In this document: positions 28,901 through 39,356 of the stretch, piece by piece
Layout of the letters: the number at the start of each line of letters is the position of its first letter
How positions within the stretch are numbered: position 1 is the stretch's first letter
Source of the DNA: Arthrinium phaeospermum
Taxonomy: Eukaryota > Ascomycota > Sordariomycetes > Amphisphaeriales > Apiosporaceae
Assembly: GCA_006503535.1 (NCBI GenBank)
Contig: QYRS01000015.1
Span: 682,001 to 746,000 of the forward strand
Reading direction: 5' to 3'
DNA: 64,000 nucleotides
Position numbers and translations under genes: made by a program
Notes under the pieces: generated by a model
Databases searched by the model: none
Told to the model about the DNA's origin: nothing
What the model saw: only the letters and a program-made list of their open reading frames with translations

Positions 28901-29870
28901 ATTTATTAAATTATAATCCTTAATAAATTTATAGTTAGATTTTAAAAATTATATATTAATATTTTTTTATTAAAAATAAATCCCTCGCTAATTATAATAT
29001 TAAATTTTTTATTTTTAAAATTAATAAAATATTACTTATTATTTTATTTTATTTTAATAATAATAAATTAATTTATTATAAAATATTTAATTTATATATT
29101 AATTTTATTAATATTTTAATTATTTATTAATTAAATATTTAGTTTTATTATAATTTATTTATATAAATTAAATTAATTATTTATTAAAAAAAGTTAATTA
29201 TTAATAAGTAATTAATTAATATTTTTTAATAACGTTTTAAATTAATAAAGTTTAAGTTGATTTTTTTAAATTTAATTTATTAAATTATTAAAAATCGATA
29301 TATAAAAGCGGCGTTTTAAAAGTTTATTAATTATTTTTTATAATACGGTTTTATATATTATAAACCTTTTTTTTTATAATAATATAACGTATATAATAAT
29401 AATTTTATCCTTTAACTTTATTAATAAGTATAATTTATTAATTTAATAAAATAACGCGATAAATAGTTTACCTTTTTTTAATACGTTTAATTAATATTAT
29501 ATCGATATTAAATTAATTCGATTTAAAGTATTTTTAAATTTTAAAGCGATAAATTAAATAAAAAAGCGTTATTAATAGCTATTTTAATATTATTTATTTA
29601 ATTAATAGTTAAAAATACGTTTATTTTATATCGTTAATATTTATTACGCGGCCGTTAACTTTATTAACGAGGGAATAAAATTTTTATCGCTTATTATATC
29701 GTAATTAAAAATAAACCGGGATAATTTAAATATTTTTAAAAATAATTATTGCAATCGTTAATTCGTTAAAATATAAAATATATAGTCGCGATTTATCGTT
29801 AAATTAGCTATTTTTAATAATATTTTTATTATATTTTAATATTTATTATTTTAAAGTTTTAAAATATTCC

Positions 29871-29939
29871 AGCCTTTTAATTCCTACTAAATTTCAATTT
29901 AATAGGCTCGCCAGCTGGCCTGTGCTTGAGCCTACTAGT
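29871..29939 (-). repeat. Right terminal inverted repeat
   Basis: The reverse complement matches the left end over 69 bases. The outer 37 bases are identical. The inner 32 differ mainly by C-to-T and G-to-A changes in CpA/TpG context, and these changes break the internal palindrome seen at the left end. Confidence 0.92.
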
Positions 29940-30506
29940 ATTAAGCATTTTCTTACATGCATGAGATTTGCTTATGCGATTGCTTATTAGGAGCCGCCCG
30001 CATAGGCTCTTCTTGGCTCTAATTTTGCGATCCTCTTCCCCCAGTCGCCTTGCAATCGTGGTACGATTTTCTATCGGGCGGCCCCCTCTCGAGACTTTTT
30101 GACGATTGATCCTGGAGTATCCTAGTTTGTTGCCTCGTTGGGGCCCACCTGCAGTTATAGTGAGGTACTCCCATATGTATACCTACACTTCCACGCCCAC
30201 GTACGTACAGTGCATCTCGGTCTCTCCGTCGCGACTCACTGTGTCGCGCCGTTCATGTTTGTCATCTATCACTTTCTTACTTCCTTCTGCGGGCGTGCAA
30301 AGCGAGGGCAAGGACAAACAAGCATCTACCATCTTATCTCCCCTGCACGATGGGCAAAAAGCAAATGGAAAACGAACGTCTAGATTTCTCATGTCAACAA
30401 CGTCTTTTCCCAACTCCTCCCTTCTGCTCTAGACTCGTTTCGCAGTGCCATCTAACCGCTCGCTAACCCACTTACTTTGGCCAACTGCCGTCCACCACCC
30501 CTGCTA
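29940..30506. other. Intergenic stretch after the transposon remnant
   Basis: Base composition returns to normal immediately after the right repeat. The segment carries the 3' region of the small gene at 30507 and nothing else that I recognise. Confidence 0.5.
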
Positions 30507-30785
30507 CTACTTGCTGCCCTCGCCGCCGTCCTTCTTACGTTGTTGTTGACGCCCGTCCTTGCCCGTCAGCTTGCGCCAGAGCTTCTCGGACTGCGGCATG
30601 TCGCCGGCCGCCCGGCCGTCCGCCACCTTTTGCTTGAACTGGGCGTAGGGGTCCTCGCCCCGCGCCACCGCCTCCTCGCGCCGCTTCTTGGCCGCCGCGT
30701 AGAAGTCGTTGTCGTGGCGCTCCGCGTTGGCGCTGGCCACGGCCCACGCGCCGCCCATGGGCGCCGCTGAAGCAGTTGCGGGCAT
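30507..30785 (-). CDS. Small charged hypothetical protein
   Basis: A single-exon protein of 92 residues. After a short Ala-rich start, MPATASAAPMGGAWAVA, it has a motif SANAERHDNDFYAAAKKRREE, then EDPYAQFKQKVADGR and a Lys/Gln-rich end. The composition suggests a soluble, largely helical, charged protein. I recall similar small uncharacterised proteins in other ascomycetes, but I can name no family and assign no function. The start is the first ATG of the frame; the frame is open further upstream without another ATG. Met10 (MGGAWAV) is a possible alternative start. The gene stands alone between the transposon remnant and a long intergenic gap. Confidence 0.65.
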   Translation of the reverse strand: MPATASAAPMGGAWAVASANAERHDNDFYAAAKKRREEAVARGEDPYAQFKQKVADGRAAGDMPQSEKLWRKLTGKDGRQQQRKKDGGEGSK

Positions 30786-32434
30786 TTCGAGAATGGACTC
30801 GGCGTGTATCTTTGTGTGGAGCGACAAGGCGTGAGTAGGCGTGCTGTTGTGCGGCGCAAGATCCTAGATCCCAGGTGGCTGACTGTACGTCGTCTTGTGT
30901 GTGTGTGTGTGTGGATAAGGGCTAGTGCTAAGTGCTGTAGTTTCGGCGTTATGCTTGACTGTTTACTCTTCATATGCCGAAAAATGCGGTCAGTGTCATT
31001 GCCAGAGCGTGCGATGGTCTCTTGGGTATCGCTACGGGCTGGGCGCTTTCAAGGTATATACATGTCATGTTTGTTGTAGTAAACATATATGCCTCCTTCT
31101 AACCGGGAGGCGTAGCATCGTCATGTGCTTCCAGCCGCAGCCTAACGCCGTCTTCTATCGGCTTGGCAGAAATTGATCGCAGCCACCCATCTCCCCATCT
31201 CCCCGTCTCCCCCTCCACCTTATGCCAAGAACGAGGCGTCCCGGCGAGAAGCGCCGTTCAACGGTTTTCTTCGCTCGGTACATGCAGAACATACAGTCCA
31301 ACCAGACGTTCAACCAACGTGATCCGCTTATCACGACACTGGCACGCGGCCGAAACGTGGCTCCCGATGTTACAATGTACTTATGTTCAGGCTCGAGAAA
31401 CAGAATTCCGGGGTTGAGAGGAAGCGGGGGGATGCCGGCATGCGTCGGCCGAATTATAGCACTTTGACCCTCGACAGTCGGGCGAATCCCGCTCCCGATG
31501 CCCGTCAAGCCCAGTTCTTATACTGGACCACGACTTACTTAATTAGATCAGCGTCGCGTCCACAGTATAGTGAGTTTTGATGATGAGCGAACGCACTGTA
31601 CTTTAGCCTAAGGAGTCGTCTTTATGTAGATGATACACCTAGTTGTGGACCAACTCTGTCTACCGAGCCACGAGCTATGTGTATGTGGCACCTGGTTCGT
31701 GATGCTTCACTGCCGTGTCTGGCTCCAGAAGACCCTCCTCTGTCGGCCTCTTCCAGGACCCATCTCTAACGGTCTCTAGCAGCACGGCTCATCGTTGTCT
31801 AGACCTCGACTCTTCTTACCCACCCTCCCGTGTGTGTGTGTGTATGTGTGTGTATGACGCCAGCCGACGTGTTATTCATTTCTCGCACGTGGGCCAGGTG
31901 GGCTTCTGCAGCAACTCTGAAGTCTGGTCTGCTGCACCTATCTGGAGCAGCAATTCCGAACAGTCTGGTTTACACCGTGTCCGTTGAGCTAATGCACACT
32001 CGAGTACCAAATACCCTCACGATGTGACGAGGATGGGACAAGAGGGTCATACATACCAATGTTCCTGGCCAAAACCACAACTTGACTGCTTGTAAGCTTC
32101 CAGAATCACAATCTAATAAGCCTCGACGGGCCCGGCCTGGAACACACTTCACACGAATGGTCGTGTGATCCCGACCAGAAACAACACGCACATACAGACT
32201 TGGACAGGTAGTATCAGAAAGGGTGTCGTAATACACATACACTACTTTTATTGCGCCTCTTGCACTTCTTGTGGTATCCGCTATGGCAGACGACAAACTA
32301 TGATTGTTTACGCCCCCTGAGAAACAATAAACATTGCAATGAACGCCATGATGATGCTGACTACCCGACCGAAACCAGAGTGCCACATGCCTAAACGAGG
32401 TCCTCAAAACGCCTGAAATGCCAGAAAGAAGATC
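30786..32434. other. Intergenic stretch, no gene seen
   Basis: It holds the promoter of the small leftward gene, a GT microsatellite near 30896-30912 and another near 31830-31855. It also holds the 3' region of the RNA polymerase I subunit gene. No domain-bearing frame was found. Confidence 0.5.
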
Positions 32435-32677
32435 CTAACTCTCCTTTTGGAGTTGCTTTGCCTTCTTGCCGGTTTTCTTGCTCTTCGCCTTCGTCGACTT
32501 CTTCTCCGGCTTCGCCTCCTTCTTTTTCTTCTTATCTTTGTTCTTCTGCTTCTTATCTCCCTGCTCCTTGGCTTCGGGAGCTGTGACAGAGCCGTCCTGC
32601 TCCTGCGAAGCCTGCACCGACTCTGCAGTCTTCATTGATGCCTCTGATCCCTGAGATCCCACTGGTGTGGACATATC
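32435..32677 (-). other. In-frame lysine-rich extension behind the Rpa34 stop codon
   Basis: Directly after the TAG that ends the Rpa34 frame, the same frame runs on for 80 codons (GAT, then 79 codons from an ATG) to a second stop. The product is Lys/Glu/Ser-rich, with stretches such as DKKQKNKDKKKKKEAKPEKK written mostly with AAG codons. A basic tail is typical of the C-terminus of Rpa34 proteins. Possible readings are a translated extension by readthrough, an allele with a premature stop, a sequencing error, or a non-coding low-complexity tail. I found no consensus intron that removes the TAG and keeps the frame. Confidence 0.5.
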
Positions 32678-34525
32678 CTATTTGCCTCGACCAATCATGG
32701 GGGGAGGGATGGGAGTCGTCGAGAGCTTCTTAGCCGACTCGGCCGATTGAGTCGCATCCTTCTTGCTCTTGGCCTTTTGCGCAGTGCTAGGAGCCTTGGA
32801 AGGGGTGCTGGTCGAGAGAGATGCCGAAGACTGGGGAGCCGGGACCGGGGTGGACTTCGGAGCCTTGGAAGCCTTTGCCTTGGAAGCTGCAGTCTTTGTG
32901 CGTTTGGCAGTCTTCTCGTTCTCGCTGCTCTCTTCACTGCTGGAAGTGCTATCGCTGCTGTCGTCCTTGGCCGGCTGCTTACGTTTGCTGCCAACAGTTG
33001 TCGCGGCCGACTTGGTGGTCTTGGCCTTGGATGACGAAGCCGGCTTAGGGGGCGGGGCATCAGCCATGTCCACATCTGAATCACTGCCCGACGAAGAGCT
33101 GTCCGAGGGGCTCGATTGCTTGGCGCGAGTTGTTTTGGTCTTTGCCTGTGCTGTGGCTGTGGCAGCAACCTTGGGCGTGGGAACGCCGATGGGCATGAAT
33201 CGAGGCCGGAGGTTCGGGGGCTGCTCTCTGGCGGGTCTGGTCTGGCGCACATAGTCTTCTGTAGCCGTCGCGCTGACACTGCTATCACCGCCGAACTCTG
33301 CAATGCGACGAAGGTGGACGACCGAATCAACGGCGCTTTTGGCTGTAGACTGATGTTAGGTACAGATAGATATAATTTGCATCATGGTTCGAGACTTACG
33401 TTGCTTGTACTGGTCTCCCGCCTTGCCTGGGATCACCAGCTGGATCTGGGTACTGGTGGTATACGGCTCAAGATCGATACCATAGGCATCGCCAGCATGC
33501 TGCAGCAAAGGGCCGCCGGACTGGGCCTTGCTCAGGTCGATTTCCATATCCTTCAAGACAGTGATGGGCAACGAAGCGGGTGCGGTGAAGTACCAGACCT
33601 GCTTTCCTTCCAGGTTGGACTTGCTCAGGTAGTCTACGATTTCTTTATCGGGGTTCTCGGACGAAGCCTTGCGAATCATGAAATCAGAGTTGTTGATCCA
33701 TGCAGGCCGGCCACTGAGAATAGTATTAGTTAACAGCCTAGGATGTTACGGGGTTTGGAAATCTGCTTACCCATCGTTCTTCGATTGGACCTCAGCATCA
33801 GCTCGTTTCGCCTTCTTCGGAGCCACTGTAGTCTGGGGCTTGTCTACAGCCATAGCATCGGCGGCTTCTTCATCATCGTCCGACTCGGAATCGCTCGAGG
33901 TATCGTCATCCTTGGCGGCGCTAGCCTTGGACGTTTGCGCAGGCTTCGCGGCAGGTTTGGCGGCAGGTTGGGAGGGCGCAGCTTTCGACTTCTGAGCCGC
34001 GACCTTGGCACCGGCTTCCTCGTCTTCGCTCGACTCTTCGCTGGATTCTTCGCTCGATTCCTCGCTTGATTCGGCCTCCTTGGCGGGAGCCTTTGCCGCA
34101 GCTGGCTTGGGGGCGCTCTTGGAGGTCACCTTTGCGTCGCTTTTAAGCTTGGTCTTGGTCTTTTCTGCCTCTGATTCTGACTCGGAGTCGGAGCCAGAGT
34201 CGGAGCTGGTACCCGAGCTGGTCTCGGCAGTCTTCTTCTTGGCGGCTGCGGCTGTTGTGGGCTTCGCGGCGACGCCGTTGACCTTGGCGTCCTTCTTGGT
34301 AGCAGGCGCTTTCTGTAACTTGTTGCGCAGAGCCTTGAGCTTCTCCTCGCCGTCGCTGCCAGAGTCGCTGCTGTCCTCATCGGAGCTATCGTCGGAATCC
34401 ATAGCCATGTTGGCACTCTTGGGGGCTGGGGCACGCGTCTGCGAAGTGGCAGCTTTAGCGACCTTGGAGCCCTTGATGTCTTTGGCCATCTTGCTCAGCG
34501 AGCCGAGGGCACTTTTGGGAGCCAT
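32678..34525 (-). CDS. rpa34: RNA polymerase I subunit Rpa34 (RPA34.5)
   Basis: The model has three exons: 34525-33771, 33713-33400 and 33342-32678, giving 577 residues. The first 250 residues are a disordered Ser/Asp/Glu/Lys/Ala region with blocks such as SSEESSEESSEESSED, typical of nucleolar proteins. The conserved RPA34 region follows: GRPAWINNSDFMIRKASS, VWYFTAPASLPITVLKDMEI, HAGDAYGIDLEPYTTSTQIQ and SAVDSVVHLRRIAEFGG. Next come REQPPNLRPRFMPIGVPTP and another Lys/Ser-rich tail ending MIGRGK. Rpa34 pairs with Rpa49 as a TFIIF-like module on Pol I in the nucleolus. Family assignment rests on the central region; the acidic N-terminus alone would be uninformative. The stop codon is followed in frame by a further lysine-rich segment. 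The gene is divergent from grc3. Confidence 0.83.
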
Positions 34526-35178
34526 AGCTAAGGCTGGTAACTGGGTCGCGTGGAATGTCGGCGATTGAAGGGGCCTCTGTCGACAATGCGCACTTTATTT
34601 GCGTCGTCGCGAGGAACCGTGGGGGATGAAGCTTTGCGACGAGAATATGAGATGCAAGCCAGCTCCGCCGAAAATAAATTTTTGGATGCTCCAATTCGTC
34701 GCGTTCAATTGGCGACTACGCGTTTTAAGTGCAATCCAGGGTCTCCACTACAGAAAGCGGCCTACGCCGAAATAAACTTTTAGGTGCCCTGCATTCACCA
34801 ACCACCTGTACCATTCATTACTCGATAACGGTTTCTTCACTTGTTTCTCACATCTGATCAGGATTCATGAGTATGGCTTTATTGGTATAATTTATTATTA
34901 TATAGGCTATGAAATCATTATTTGTAACGAACCGGGTTTTGAAAGGATCAGCGATGTGGCTAAGCATGATGGGAATCTGCAGTGGCAGACCTGCTAGATT
35001 CCGACGACAAAGCCCCACTGTCTACACTTAATTTTTGCTGGATAGTACATGTAGGAACTTGGGTTGGTTTATTCAACCACTGGATACACCTGTATTCTAT
35101 CTATTGCCATACGACATCGGAATCAGTAGCTTCTTGTCCACCAGTGTCAACAATTATCCAATTGACAGTGGGTTTGCT
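34526..35178. promoter_or_regulatory. Shared divergent promoter region of rpa34 and grc3
   Basis: The 653 bp between the two start codons must hold the promoters of both genes. An AT-rich patch containing TTTATTATTATATAGG lies at about 34889-34904, near the centre. Shared control of the two rRNA-related genes is plausible, but no known motif was identified. Confidence 0.5.
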
Positions 35179-37603
35179 ATGGCTACGAACAAAAGGCGTA
35201 AGCTGGAAACTGTGGAACAGCCACCAGGTAATAATGATTCTCATGTTGCACCCTCATTACATAGGTGCCGGTTGACTAATACTATGTTTTAGCCCTAAGT
35301 GCGTACGCGAGGCTGCGACAAGCAAGACTCGCAGCAGCAGAAGCAGCAGCAGTCGAGTCAGACAGTCCCGAAGCCGCTTCTGTTACGCCCACTGCTACTG
35401 CCACCTCTGAAGCGGAAGGACAAACGACTGAGAAAAGCTCCCGCCGTAGTAGTAAGAGGCGCCCAAAGTCTCCCCAAAAGCAAGAATCAGTGCCAGCAGA
35501 GGAGAATGGCGAGAGCTCCAGGGAGAATCAGGACGACGCGGCCGGCACATGGACGCCGTACGAGGCTCCTCCGTCTGGGGTAGCCACCAATGCAGAGGCC
35601 ATCACGCCAGAGAAGAACTCACTTGCGATCCGCCTTTCTAGTTTTCAACCAACTAAAGCCAACCTCAAGAAGAAAGCTGGAAAGCTTTATTTGCAACTGT
35701 CTGGTGGCGAGGTAAGGCGCCCTTGAACCCTTTATATGTATACTGCGCTGACGAAGTTAGCGTCTTGTCATACTAGGCAACTATGGTGTTCGAGTTGTCT
35801 CTGGCGAGGTCACTCTCAACGGTGCTTTGCTGAAAGCTGCAGCAGACAAGACTCACTGGGTTTGCGCCCCGCAATGCTATGCGCTGCCCGTCTTGCGATG
35901 TGCTGACGAGGCCGCTATCGAATTGGCGCCTCACCCTGCCGCCGAAAACCTCGGGAAGATGGGTAGGCTGTCTCCCCTCTTTCGGCGCATATGGAATGAC
36001 GAGGCCGTGGCAGAGACGAAGGGCAAGGGCAAACAGTCTCAATCAACGTTTGAACTTGTAAGTATACACAAGATGCAAATCATGGACTGGCATCTAACAG
36101 GTTTTGAAATAGCTCCTGACTTCTGCCGACGTGCCCAAAAAGGCCACGTTGTTTGACTTGGTGTCGCCCCCGGAATGGAATCGCAAAATTGATGGATTGG
36201 TGGCTGCATCTCGATCGAAGCCGGTGTCTGTTATGGTGACTGGCCCCAAATCATCAGGCAAATCGACTTTCGGAAGGCTACTGACCAATAATCTCCTCAC
36301 CTACTACTCTACCGGCTCGAAAAGGAAACACGCTCATGGCATCGCCGTGTTGGATCTGGATCCAGGGCAACCAGAGTACTGCATTGCAGGACAGATTGGC
36401 CTGGTGCATGTCACTGAACCGCTACTTGGGCCGTCCTTCTGCCGGCCCCTTTCCGGATCTGGCGTCACCATCTTACGGTCTCATACGCTGGCTTCAATGT
36501 CGCCAGCATCAGACACCAGTCTTTACATTGTGGCCGCTATCGATCTGTTTAACCACTACCGAAACCGGCTGGGGAACTGCCCCTTGATTATCAATACAGC
36601 CGGCTGGGTGCAAGGCATAGGGCTCGATCTCCTCACATCGCTCGTCGACTCATTACGACCAACCGACCTGGTTTATATGGCGAATGGTCCTGTTGATATC
36701 GTGAGAAGTCTCCAAGAAAGCATGCAGCAAGGCACATTCACGCAGCTACCCTCGCAAACATCACAGAACACCTCGAGGACTGCCGCACAATTACGGACCA
36801 TGCAGACGATGTCGTACTTTCATGCTGAAAGCCAGAGCAAGCCAGGCAATACCCAGAACGCCCACGCTACATGGAATCTAAACCCCTTAACGACGGTTGC
36901 CCCGTGGCAGATCAGATATTCTGGCCCATCCCGAGGGATCATGGGAATCATGTGCTATGGCTATCAGACACCGCCTAGCCTGTTGGCCGATGCTATTAAT
37001 GGGACAGTCCTAGCTGTTGTCGAGATCGAAAGCCCAATGGCATTCCGATACGGGCTCTCCGAAGATGCGATGGACCTAGATTCCTCGCATGAGTCCCAGC
37101 CGCCTCCCGATAGTCCAAGCCTAACTACGGTGGCAACTCCTGAAGGCCTCCCGTTCATTAATGTCGCAACCACATTAGATCCGAAGTATTCGCAGACTGT
37201 CGGGCTTGCTCTAGTCCGGGGCATCGATGTTGATAATAACATTATCCAGATCCTCACGCCCATCTCAGAGGAGAAGATTGAAGAGGTCAACGAGAAGGGA
37301 GGTCAGATTGTGCTTGTTAGCGGCAAGTTCGATCCTCCGAGCTGGGCATACACCGAGGATTTGTACTATGGTTCCCGTACCGAATCCACGGGCGAGAACG
37401 GCAGCGGGGATGTGATGGAGGTGGAAGATGACGAGGAGCTCAATACTCCTTTCGTCGAGGAGGAGCAGCAAGAAGAAGTCAATCTGGTGTCGACATCCAC
37501 GCCTTGGATCGAAGTCTTGCGAGGCGCCGAAAAGAGAGGTGCGGCCTCCAAGATGTGGCGGGTGCGACGGGATCTTGGGCGGACAGGAGCAACCGGCGAT
37601 TGA
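35179..37603 (+). CDS. grc3: Polynucleotide 5'-hydroxyl kinase Grc3
   Basis: The model has four exons: 35179-35227, 35293-35711, 35761-36057 and 36113-37603, giving 751 residues. Grc3 is the RNA 5' kinase that works with the Las1 nuclease in ITS2 processing of pre-rRNA and has been linked to Pol I termination. The N-terminus starts MATNKRRKLE, a basic nuclear-type start, followed by a Ser/Ala-rich region. A beta-rich N-terminal domain follows (RLVILGNYGVRVVSGEVTLN). The kinase core carries a Walker A, GPKSSGKST, at about 299-307 and DLDPGQPEY as the Walker B/substrate loop. The conserved TEPLLGPSF and NTAGWVQGIGLDLL lie downstream, and an acidic stretch precedes the C-terminus. The ATG chosen is the one that gives a short first exon with the KRRK start common in the family. 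The neighbour rpa34 acts in the same nucleolar process. Confidence 0.93.
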
Positions 37604-39356
37604 TATAGTTGATCATGATGGATCAGCCAGAACCGGATTGATGATTTGATTGAGCTTATCATGGATTGTCAATAAAAGATATCAGTCGCGGATATTCAGT
37701 AAATACATCGCATGGTCCATAGGGCAAAAGAGTCCGCACGGCTGGGGATAATCTTACAAGTCTTGTTTGACAGAGAAACGGTGTTGTTCTGTTGGTATGG
37801 TGGATAACAACTCGATGAGTTTCTGTTAGCTACATATCCTATGGTGCCGTGTTGGCTGACCGCCATGCTAGAGGAATCCAACCAGTCAGGGGGCCGCCGG
37901 CGCAGCCCACCCGGCCACTCCAAGGCCTCATTCAGGGTTGCTAACTACCTACGTAGTTTGAAGCGAATCGTCAACAGCTCCATAGAGTGTTGTTCACAGC
38001 TTCAACTCAGGAGTTGGGGGCAGCTGCATGAACATATGATGCCGTCGTAGCGGTCTCTCGCCTTTATCAGGTAGCCCCGACAGGAAGTGGACCTTGGGCT
38101 TGGAACGCGGAGTTGATCTTGATATGTAGCGTGACTACACAAGCGTCTCGAGAGTGGAACTGGCAGATTGCTTCACGAGATTATCGTCCCATTTCTTCTT
38201 ACTGAGTGTGCAACTTTACTCACCGGTTTTTAGCAACGGCGGCGCACAAGGGGAAATCATTTATCCAGAGGTAGCGCCATCTGACATGAGGCAGACTACA
38301 TAACATATGTACGTGACCTACAGCAAAACCGATTGGTCATATCATTTCTGAATGCAGCAGGCAGGCTCTGTTGGGTGAGCTGATGCGTCAATCGGGCTAA
38401 GGCCGATTTCCATCGCAGTTAAGGCCGTCGCGCTCTTCTCGCTGTTATATAGGGTGTACTACTACACAACCAATATGGCCGGCAGTCCAAGCCGGCCGGA
38501 ACATGTCGGAGGGGGCCCCCAACAAGTTGGTGGACGTTCGCCCAGACATTTCCCCATACCCCAGCCAACCTGTGTCTCCTCTACTATTTTAACCCATGTT
38601 TTCTCCAGCAATTGTCCCGTAATGAGATCCAGTTTTGCAGCGGGTCTGGGCGGGCACCACCGACACAAAAGGTTTTTCTTGTCCCGATTGCTACAGGTAT
38701 TTCGCCTCCCCACCACCACAAGTCGTTCGTCGCGTAACGGATGATGGAGAGGCACGGGTGCCAAGAGGCCGAGGAAGGGCCTGCTGGCTCGTCGCTGATT
38801 GGCGAGTCGAGATTTCGCAACGGGGCCTTGGGGCCTTGACACCACGGCCAGTACCACGGCCTCCAGCTCCCGCCCCACGGCAGCTGGGCCTCCCAGTAAT
38901 TCAGTAGCCTCCCCCGCGGGTTGAAGGCCGTCTTTGCTCTTGACGGAGGCTTATTTGTGGGAGCCAAGGCGGGGGAAGCATGGGCAGAACATGGGCAAAA
39001 CATGGGCAAGGCAGCGCAGGGTGGTACCGCGCAACTAGCTCGCGCCCTCCGGCCTTGGACTAGAGCACCTGGCTAGCCTCCAACTCCGTCATACGTGACA
39101 TGGCCCTGGTTGTTTCCGAGTTTCCCTACCGTCTTCCGTCTTCCACCTCCTGGTCCTTGCTACTTATGTATACCTTATGTATATAAGAATGGCCTTACCC
39201 ACCCCCGGATCACCACGTCCCAACTAGTTCCTCATTTTGTGCGTGACAGCTTCCCACACCAAGCCCCGAGAGTTTTATCTGCTCGGTGTCAGGCGGGCTC
39301 CCCTTTCTCTCTCTCACTCTCTCCCCCCCTCCCGTTACTGTTGCTGCACTCCCATC
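37604..39356. other. Intergenic stretch, promoter of the ACS permease
   Basis: About 1.75 kb between grc3 and the permease, both rightward. No gene is recognised. The last 250 bp are CT-rich and include a likely leader. ATATAGG near 38447 and TATATAAG near 39180 are possible TATA-like elements. Confidence 0.45.

Larger units (their letters stand above)
25924..29939. mobile_element. RIP-degraded DNA transposon with terminal inverted repeats
   Basis: A 4.0-kb unit is bounded by 69-bp inverted repeats and lies in DNA of normal GC content. The interior is extremely AT-rich and nearly free of CA and TG dinucleotides, while CG, CT and CC remain. That is the footprint of RIP, which converts CpA to TpA on both strands. 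No open frame survives, so the transposase family cannot be read. The ends abut ACTAGT on both sides. Because this hexamer is palindromic, the target duplication could be TA, CTAG or ACTAGT. A TA duplication would suit Tc1/mariner or Fot1-type elements, but 4 kb is long for those. A Mutator-like or composite element is also possible. Confidence 0.85.

Noticed and set aside
26000..29860. Mitochondrial DNA insertion as the origin of the AT-rich block
   Set aside because: The terminal inverted repeats and specific loss of CpA/TpG fit a RIP-mutated transposon. No mitochondrial gene motif was seen.
32678..32740. Intron removing the Rpa34 stop codon
   Set aside because: The only nearby GT (GTCGGC, 61 nt before the TAG) is not a consensus donor, and its use with the ATAG acceptor would shift the frame.
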